Assembly: GCA_033782935.1 (NCBI GenBank)
Contig: JAWQEG010002486.1
Location: 64,501 to 128,500 of the forward strand
Direction of reading: 5' to 3'
From: Petrolisthes cinctipes
Taxonomy: Eukaryota; Arthropoda; Malacostraca; Decapoda; Porcellanidae
DNA length: 64,000 bases
Under the pieces are notes generated by a model. The model saw nothing but the letters and a program-made list of their open reading frames with translations, made no database searches and had not been told where the DNA came from. Each line of letters starts with the position of its first letter. The first letter of the stretch is position 1. Positions 62,801 to 64,000 of the stretch are shown here, one piece after another. The position numbers were made by a program, and so were the translations under genes.

Positions 62801-63552
62801 CTACAAACAGACTATGTTATACATTATTAGATATAGTGTGGTATGTCATGTTTGGCTGGGCAGGAGGAGGTTTTGTGGGCTTGGTACACCCTGTAAATAA
62901 ACACTTCTTACCTCTTTGAGTTTGGCCAACAGACAAGGTATACCAGCGACCCTTGAAGTGTAACGCTGGGTGTCCCTTCCTTCCAGTACTACACCCAGTA
63001 ACTCAGGGTCACCAGTAGCTGTGGCCTCCTGTAACACTGATAACACAACAGGAATACTGTTATTGGAATAGGATATACAATATTGGACCAGATTAACCAA
63101 AATAACAGTTCCCAGTAGCTGTGGCTTCCTGTAACACTGATATTGACAATAGGAATACTGTTAATGGGATATAACAACAGGAATTTGAGACAACTGATGC
63201 CTACAAAGTGTATATAATTATATGCCAGAAAATAACAGGACCAGATTAACCAAAATAATGGTTCCCAATAACTGTGGCTTCCTGTAACAATGACATCATA
63301 ATGAAGGAGAATTTATTCAGCTGTTGGTGAATTGGAAGGCTACTGATTTCTCCAAACTATGCCAGAAAACAAATGCCCTCAATTATAACATAACAATAAA
63401 TATAATTAGACATTACCCGTCCATCCATCACTGGTTTCAACGTTGACATTACAGTTGTGTCGAAGGAGTACTTTTGTAGACTCCAAGTGTCCTAAAGTAA
63501 CAGCCAGCATTAGTGGAGTGCGTCCTCTTGGGTCACGCACCTCCTTGTTGTA
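45886..63552 (-). CDS. ANKRD13: ANKRD13-type protein: ankyrin end, GPCR-chaperone domain, C-terminal UIMs (14 exons, 5' end outside window)
   Basis: Fourteen exons total 1,848 nt, giving 615 residues and TAA. Exon a holds an ankyrin repeat ([20 protein letters not shown]). Exons b-k form the ANKRD13/GPCR-chaperone domain: [99 protein letters not shown]. Exons l-n carry ubiquitin-interacting motifs: [43 protein letters not shown] and a weaker [12 protein letters not shown]. UIMs place it with ANKRD13A/B/D and not C. Those proteins bind Lys63-linked ubiquitin on endocytosed receptors at the plasma membrane and late endosomes (established for vertebrate members). A poly-Thr run separates UIM2 and UIM3. 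All junctions are GT..AG and in phase. The upstream ankyrin exons lie beyond the window. Confidence 0.95.
46198..46363. repeat. Half MITE A and a copy of the exon n acceptor edge
   Basis: TTAAGGATCTTGTGATTG...CTCCTTTC (left half of A) is followed by TATACTCAGTGCAAAGGAAT, CCTCAACTGGTCTACAATAT, a diverged copy of the first about 35 coding bases of exon n with its acceptor. Another copy is at 53893-53935. Confidence 0.75.
46363..46969. mobile_element. piggyBac-like non-autonomous element, 607 bp, uninterrupted copy
   Basis: TTAACCCTTAAACTGCGAG to CGATTAGAGGGTTAA. Shares most of its length with 44022-44913 minus the nested 263-bp MITE. The right TTAA also begins a half MITE A. Confidence 0.75.
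46966..47220. mobile_element. Half MITE A followed by a reversed SINE-like element
   Basis: A stops at CCATATAGGTGTG (47055). Then (TGAT)n, TATTAGGTGCCGTGACAGCG, AGGTCATATAAAGCC...GGGGTGCCAAAACCCTTAA, the ATCA-tail SINE on the minus strand. The SINE seems to have landed in the middle of A or replaced its right half. Confidence 0.72.
47300..47655. repeat. AT-rich minisatellite (left part)
   Basis: Units of about 30-40 bp: AATGTTATAGAGAATAATAT, AGAATTGTT, TAACAGCTT. Continues at 49119-49305 on the far side of the inserted element. Confidence 0.88.
47656..49118. mobile_element. 1.46-kb DNA element with about 290-bp inverted arms, TA duplication
   Basis: CAGGGTGTATCG at the left and CGATACACCCTG at the right, TA on both sides. 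The arms share GCTGTGTGTGATCTCAGTAA, AATGGCGGTGAGCTTCGGAG and CCAGGCCC-like inner ends. No transposase ORF is inside; the centre includes a (GA)n stretch at 48339-48363 and an inverted CTACCTCCCCTTCGAAGGAG word. Lies in the ANKRD13 intron between exons m and n. Confidence 0.82.
49309..49389 (-). CDS. ANKRD13: ANKRD13 exon m
   Basis: Acceptor TTTGCAG, donor GTAAAT. Encodes [20 protein letters not shown] and EDAQLQ, the first half of UIM2, which exon n completes. Confidence 0.9.
49507..49565. repeat. Copy of exon l donor edge
   Basis: CCTTGGTATTGTGTTGGTGG and CCACTACTAACCCC repeat 49591-49633, which covers the end of exon l and its donor. Confidence 0.75.
49607..49775 (-). CDS. ANKRD13: ANKRD13 exon l
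   Basis: Acceptor TTTGCAG, donor GTTAGT. Encodes [20 protein letters not shown] (UIM1) and [15 protein letters not shown], the most conserved C-terminal block of ANKRD13 proteins. Confidence 0.94.
49776..50060. repeat. Exon l acceptor copy, then TTACAT/(GT)n repeats
   Basis: ACAGAATGTCCTGGCAATAA at 49819-49838 copies the first bases of exon l and its acceptor. GGTGTTACATTTGTG units and (GT)n follow. Confidence 0.75.
50069..50230 (-). CDS. ANKRD13: ANKRD13 exon k
   Basis: Acceptor GTTGCAG, donor GTAAGT. Encodes [37 protein letters not shown] and ends PPITYTTV. Confidence 0.94.
50443..50636. mobile_element. Tigger-type MITE, most complete copy
   Basis: Palindromic: CAGTAATGTAATGCCTTG, GTAATGAATGTGTGTACAGT, AAACCCTC, a centre CCAGTGGTGTATAATGAGGG, then the mirror image to AACAGTGCATTATT. 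Confidence 0.78.
50653..51650 (-). mobile_element. ATCA-tail SINE (minus strand) apparently split by a foldback element
   Basis: Tail ATTGATTGATATTAATTC at 50653-50670 and head 51507-51650 (GCCCATATGGCACC...GTGAAAACCCCTTTTAGTG) are separated by 50672-51506. The ends of that block are inverted copies of GCCACAYACGYTCAGTCC and CCTCAAGG. Inside is an 80-bp direct duplication (51233-51390, TGGTATTGCATGCAACAGCA). Confidence 0.6.
51653..52497. mobile_element. MITE B split by a LINE insertion
   Basis: TTAAGGAAAGATTCTCTTTC and CTGATTACTTATAACTATAC on the left, AATAGGGGATCTGTATGTC and CTTCCAATTCACCAATAA on the right. AACATAAGCCTT is present on both sides of the LINE (51716-51727 and 52417-52428). Confidence 0.8.
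51728..52416 (+). pseudogene. 5'-truncated LINE (Jockey-like tail) with (CAA)n end
   Basis: Frames encode [48 protein letters not shown], then [20 protein letters not shown] and a Cys/His knuckle [18 protein letters not shown]. It stops in (CAA)n and is bounded by a 12-bp target duplication. A frameshift and stops near 52110 make it non-functional. Confidence 0.85.
52747..53266 (+). pseudogene. RTE-like LINE 3' end with (ATAG)n tail
   Basis: The frame 52729-53259 encodes [47 protein letters not shown] and [15 protein letters not shown], the C-terminus of RTE-type reverse transcriptases. The rest of the ORF is missing; the copy ends GATAGATAGATAG. The visible part is open, so the insertion is fairly young. 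Minus-strand partner at 58637. Confidence 0.87.
53330..53625. repeat. 43-bp repeats (AATGACCTCTCTTTACAT) around the RTE insertion
   Basis: AATGACCTCTCTTTACATAA, TTATAGTGTGTGTAAGAATT occurs about six times from 52731 to 53610. The LINE at 52747 sits in one unit. Confidence 0.8.
53663..53813 (-). CDS. ANKRD13: ANKRD13 exon j
   Basis: Acceptor TTTCTAG, donor GTAAGT. Encodes [37 protein letters not shown] and PNGFPVKI, the core of the GPCR-chaperone domain. Confidence 0.95.
53823..54181. mobile_element. MITE A fragments with exon n edge copies
   Basis: 53823-53895 is half of A. 53896-53945 repeats the exon n acceptor region found at 46183 (ACTCAGTGCCCTACAATATA). 53948-54000 and 54037-54181 are a broken and a complete A. 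Confidence 0.72.
54207..54395. mobile_element. Foldback MITE with TGGCCCA ends
   Basis: TGGCCCACCTGAGTCGAAG at the left mirrors CTTTGACTCAGCTGGGCCA at the right; arms about 75 bp with CTGGA[C/T]GACAGCCCACSCAA. A (CA)n run lies in the loop. Confidence 0.72.
54440..54510. mobile_element. Half MITE A
   Basis: TTTTGTGGCATAGTCAGGAG, AATCAGAAGCCTCCAATTC to ATCACAGGGTTATTAA. Confidence 0.7.
54585..55065. repeat. Foldback repeat with a 21-bp tandem array
   Basis: Left arm GAGTCGGATGCTTTTTGG is mirrored at 54700 and 55020 by CCAAAAAGCATCCGACTC. Between them run about 14 copies of CCGACCAACAAGCATCCGACT, seven codons long. The unit lacks stops in several frames, so six overlapping ORFs on both strands are artefacts. 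Confidence 0.9.
55099..55227 (-). CDS. ANKRD13: ANKRD13 exon i
   Basis: Acceptor GTATTCAG, donor GTTAGG. Encodes [43 protein letters not shown]. The donor and the first intron bases are TTAGG-type repeats. Confidence 0.93.
55228..55465. repeat. Four to five tandem copies of the exon i acceptor edge
   Basis: GCAGTCTCATTCTGAATACA recurs at about 55284, 55345, 55394 and 55440 with small changes. On the minus strand each reads as GTATTCAG followed by AATGAGACTGC, like the real GTATTCAG|AATGCGACC. Confidence 0.87.
55480..56209. repeat. Copies of the exon h donor edge with an inserted retroposed block
   Basis: TGTTGTAGTAGAGGTGTTTT and (ATTAC)n words at 55482, 56105 and 56157 repeat the end of exon h and its donor. 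Between the first and second lies 55530-56075, starting ACTACCCAGGGGGGCTGAC and ending CAACATCAACAACAACAAC in the source, flanked by CATTACA. It looks like a retroposed sequence with a (CAA)n tail; its ORF is not recognised. Confidence 0.72.
56210..56365 (-). CDS. ANKRD13: ANKRD13 exon h
   Basis: Acceptor CCACCAG, donor GTAATG. Encodes [38 protein letters not shown] and KNTSTTTDK. Decoy donors follow, so alternative 3' ends cannot be excluded. Confidence 0.9.
56374..56545. repeat. GAGATGA-type purine-rich repeat
   Basis: GAGACGAGATGA, GATGACAAAGAAAAGAGA and similar words run 170 bp next to the exon h acceptor; on the gene strand this is a long pyrimidine-rich tract. Confidence 0.85.
56558..57031. 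mobile_element. Tigger-type MITE split by MITE H copy 2
   Basis: Outer parts 56558-56710 and 56954-57031 are the Tigger-type MITE. 56711-56953 is MITE H (ATTCGACAGTGGTTGGTAGT to CTGTGGAATCAACCC), opposite to 4366-4584. Confidence 0.78.
57031..57264. mobile_element. MITE A with a duplicated right half
   Basis: GGGACCATGTGATGCAG to CAATCACAGGGCC, then a second, more diverged right half ending ACGATCACAAGGTCC. Confidence 0.72.
57292..57358 (-). CDS. ANKRD13: ANKRD13 exon g
   Basis: Acceptor TTTTTCAG, donor GTAAGA. Encodes [22 protein letters not shown]. The W-G-W-R motif is an ANKRD13 hallmark. Confidence 0.94.
57395..57490. repeat. Repeat E copy
   Basis: CCTTTTAAAACAGGCTCAGT, AAATCACTTATATATACAGT, AGGCCTTTGATATAAAATGA match 37200 and 60030. 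Confidence 0.75.
57780..57919 (-). CDS. ANKRD13: ANKRD13 exon f
   Basis: Acceptor TCGGCAG, donor GTGGGT. Encodes [39 protein letters not shown] and TDKISFE. Phase 2 end, completed to Arg by exon g. Confidence 0.93.
58025..58108 (-). pseudogene. Partial copy of exon f in the upstream intron
   Basis: Matches exon f from the acceptor through HPGMV with a few substitutions and a short deletion in QAQAYL. The acceptor AG is changed (GGCAG to GGCAA) and the frame is lost, so it should not be spliced in. Confidence 0.88.
58110..58400. repeat. (CA)n/(ACAC GC)n repeats and a C run
   Basis: Mixed CACACACG, AGTAACACA words and a 13-C run at 58376-58388. ORFs here are composition artefacts. Confidence 0.75.
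58436..58565. mobile_element. MITE family D copy
   Basis: GCCTTATTCAAGAACATTCG, GTGCATACGATGGTGTTGTA to GTATGTTCTTGCATACGACCC. Confidence 0.72.
58637..58870 (-). pseudogene. RTE-like LINE 3' end, minus strand
   Basis: Reverse complement encodes [24 protein letters not shown] sequence in broken frames and ends AGCTATAGATAGATAG. Same family as 52747-53266 but shorter and more decayed. Confidence 0.8.
58875..59046. mobile_element. MITE family A copy
   Basis: TTAAGGGACCCTGTGATGTAG to CTACATCACTGGGGACCTTAA; doubled TTAA on both flanks. Confidence 0.8.
59205..59248 (-). CDS. ANKRD13: ANKRD13 exon e
   Basis: 44-nt exon; acceptor TTTTCAG, donor GTGAGA. Encodes [14 protein letters not shown], matching the DGAxxMEVDH motif of the family. 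Confidence 0.93.
59282..59455. repeat. (AAT)n microsatellite
   Basis: About 170 bp of AAT/ATT trinucleotides with CAGTA interruptions. Confidence 0.95.
59529..59690. mobile_element. MITE family A copy
   Basis: TTAAGGACCCAATAATCG to ACTACATCACAAGGTCACTTA. Confidence 0.75.
59745..59832. repeat. (GT)n microsatellite next to exon d donor
   Basis: About 40 GT dinucleotides, ending 8 bases from the donor side of exon d. Confidence 0.95.
59840..59983 (-). CDS. ANKRD13: ANKRD13 exon d
   Basis: Acceptor TTTCACAG, donor GTGAGG. Encodes [46 protein letters not shown], the most conserved ANKRD13 block. Confidence 0.96.
60000..60362 (-). repeat. Repeat E block plus MITE A, inverted counterpart of 36904-37310
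   Basis: Repeat E units at 60015-60150, the block TGTTGTTGGACTTACAAACA, then A at 60228-60362. Order and orientation mirror 36904-37310. Confidence 0.75.
60382..61088. mobile_element. 707-bp DNA element, TA target duplication
   Basis: CAAACGGGACAAATTTAG and AATCTCAATAGGCCAC at the left mirror GTGGCCTATTGAGATT and GTTTGTCCCGACTG at the right, TA on both sides. No transposase ORF inside. Confidence 0.8.
61140..61357. repeat. (CATA)n/(CACAAATA) minisatellite, left part
   Basis: ATACATACATACACACAAAT units, continuing at 62229-62400 after the inserted element. Confidence 0.9.
61362..62224. mobile_element. 863-bp DNA element in a microsatellite, AAAT target duplication
   Basis: GAGGTGTCTCGTGGACAAGG and GGCGAATGCGCCA at the left match, inverted, TGGCGCATTCGCCCC and TTGTTCACGAGACGCCTC at the right (about 33 bp, 2-3 mismatches). 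AAAT at 61358-61361 and 62225-62228. Superfamily not recognised; no ORF of note. Confidence 0.82.
62432..62477 (-). CDS. ANKRD13: ANKRD13 exon c
   Basis: 46-nt exon; acceptor TTTACAG, donor GTAAGT. Encodes [15 protein letters not shown], the W-E-F-T-S-W motif of the family, completed by exon d. Confidence 0.95.
62490..62905. other. Intron, nothing recognised
   Basis: AT-rich sequence between exons b and c with no repeat family that I can identify. Confidence 0.5.
62912..63036 (-). CDS. ANKRD13: ANKRD13 exon b
   Basis: Acceptor TTATCAG, donor GTAAGA. Encodes [41 protein letters not shown], the end of the ankyrin region. Confidence 0.95.
63041..63300. repeat. Two partial copies of exon b with its acceptor
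   Basis: AGTAGCTGTGGCTTCCTGTA (63112-63131) and AACTGTGGCTTCCTGTAACA (63270-63289) copy the first coding bases of exon b (VLQEATATG) and the splice acceptor, separated by CCAGATTAACCAAAATAA words. Confidence 0.85.
63301..63400. mobile_element. MITE family B, left half
   Basis: AAGGAGAATTTATTCAGCTG, GTGAATTGGAAGGCTACTGA, TTTCTCCAAACTATGCCAGA; the right half is missing. Confidence 0.7.
63417..63552 (-). CDS. ANKRD13: ANKRD13 exon a (first in window)
   Basis: Acceptor CTTTGCAG, donor GTAATG. Encodes [45 protein letters not shown]: a complete ankyrin helix pair (TPLMLAV...LLRH). Upstream exons are outside the window. Confidence 0.94.
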
Positions 63553-63594
63553 CTGCAAAGGTAACAACACGATTGTAATAACAGTACAGTACAT

Positions 63595-63700
63595 TCTGGT
63601 GGATATATAATGAATAAATACTTGTATCCACCACTTACTTCATACATTATAGTACACCCTGGTTGATATATACAATGAATAAATATTTGTATCACACACA
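63595..63700. repeat. Repeat K units
   Basis: GTACACCCTGG, ATATATACAATGAATAAATA, CTTGTATCCACCACTTACTT as at 28003-28410. Confidence 0.75.
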
Positions 63701-64000
63701 CACAATGTCTCATCCTACCTATAGTCAATGACGGGGGTTTGTTTCAGGTGTGTGCATATCATACGTCCATAACTGTACAATAAATATCAATACAATGGTC
63801 ATATATATACAGGATGTCTCAAGAGTTGTGACGAAGCTGCAGGGAAATGAAAGTTTATGCAATGCTAAGTAAAAAATACTCTATAAATATGAGTGTTTTA
63901 AGAACTCATTTAGCAGTAAATTCAGCAGATGTGTTAGTGAGTGGTGATGACAATAGGCTGTGACAGTCATTGTGTCGATTCCACAGTGATATTTGTTTGT
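63701..64000. other. Window end, nothing recognised
   Basis: A short word ACAGGATGTCTCAAGAGTTG resembles a transposon end but has no partner in the window. Confidence 0.4.

Overview
This is a repeat-dense stretch of eukaryotic, almost certainly arthropod, nuclear DNA. Genes are split into small exons with GT..AG introns. There are interstitial arrays of the arthropod telomere-type pentamer (TTAGG/AACCT). tRNA-derived SINEs, LINE tails, and many DNA transposons and MITEs fill the introns. The long simple-sequence tracts and the style of the SINEs make a decapod crustacean my best guess, but this is an inference and not proven by the sequence.

Three host genes can be rebuilt exon by exon with consistent reading phase. 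(1) + strand, 3535-9506: the last five exons (256 residues) of an M1-family zinc aminopeptidase, ERAP1-like C-terminal domain. (2) + strand, 23899-33419: the last seven exons (475 residues) of a single-pass membrane protein with an Ig domain, two LDL-receptor class A modules (the second unusual), one membrane segment and a Pro/His-rich cytoplasmic tail with two PPxY motifs. (3) - strand, 63552-45886: fourteen exons (615 residues) of an ANKRD13-type protein, covering the end of the ankyrin repeats, the ANKRD13/GPCR-chaperone domain and C-terminal ubiquitin-interacting motifs. Genes 2 and 3 are convergent.

The rest is mobile or repetitive DNA. Mutator-like transposase ORFs lie at 1-1076 (runs off the window) and 15970-17442 (open, but with an apparent in-frame internal deletion). 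A 3.77-kb Harbinger-like element (19571-23342) has a TAG target duplication, and a related empty site lies at about 6551. Pogo/Tigger derivatives lie at 33992-34841 and 41808-42965, and two broken Tc1-like transposases sit in introns of the receptor gene. LINE 3' ends are at 15085, 17668, 51728, 52747 and 58637, and a Ty3/gypsy gag relic at 37790. There are several TIR or foldback elements of 0.6-1.5 kb and many minisatellites.

The commonest repeats are three palindromic MITE families, called A, B and C here. All end in TTAA and share an inner inverted core (GATTCCTCC...GGAGGAATC). They often sit end to end sharing one TTAA. A second recurrent pattern is duplication of short segments spanning an exon edge and its splice site into the neighbouring intron, seen at seven or more exons in two genes.
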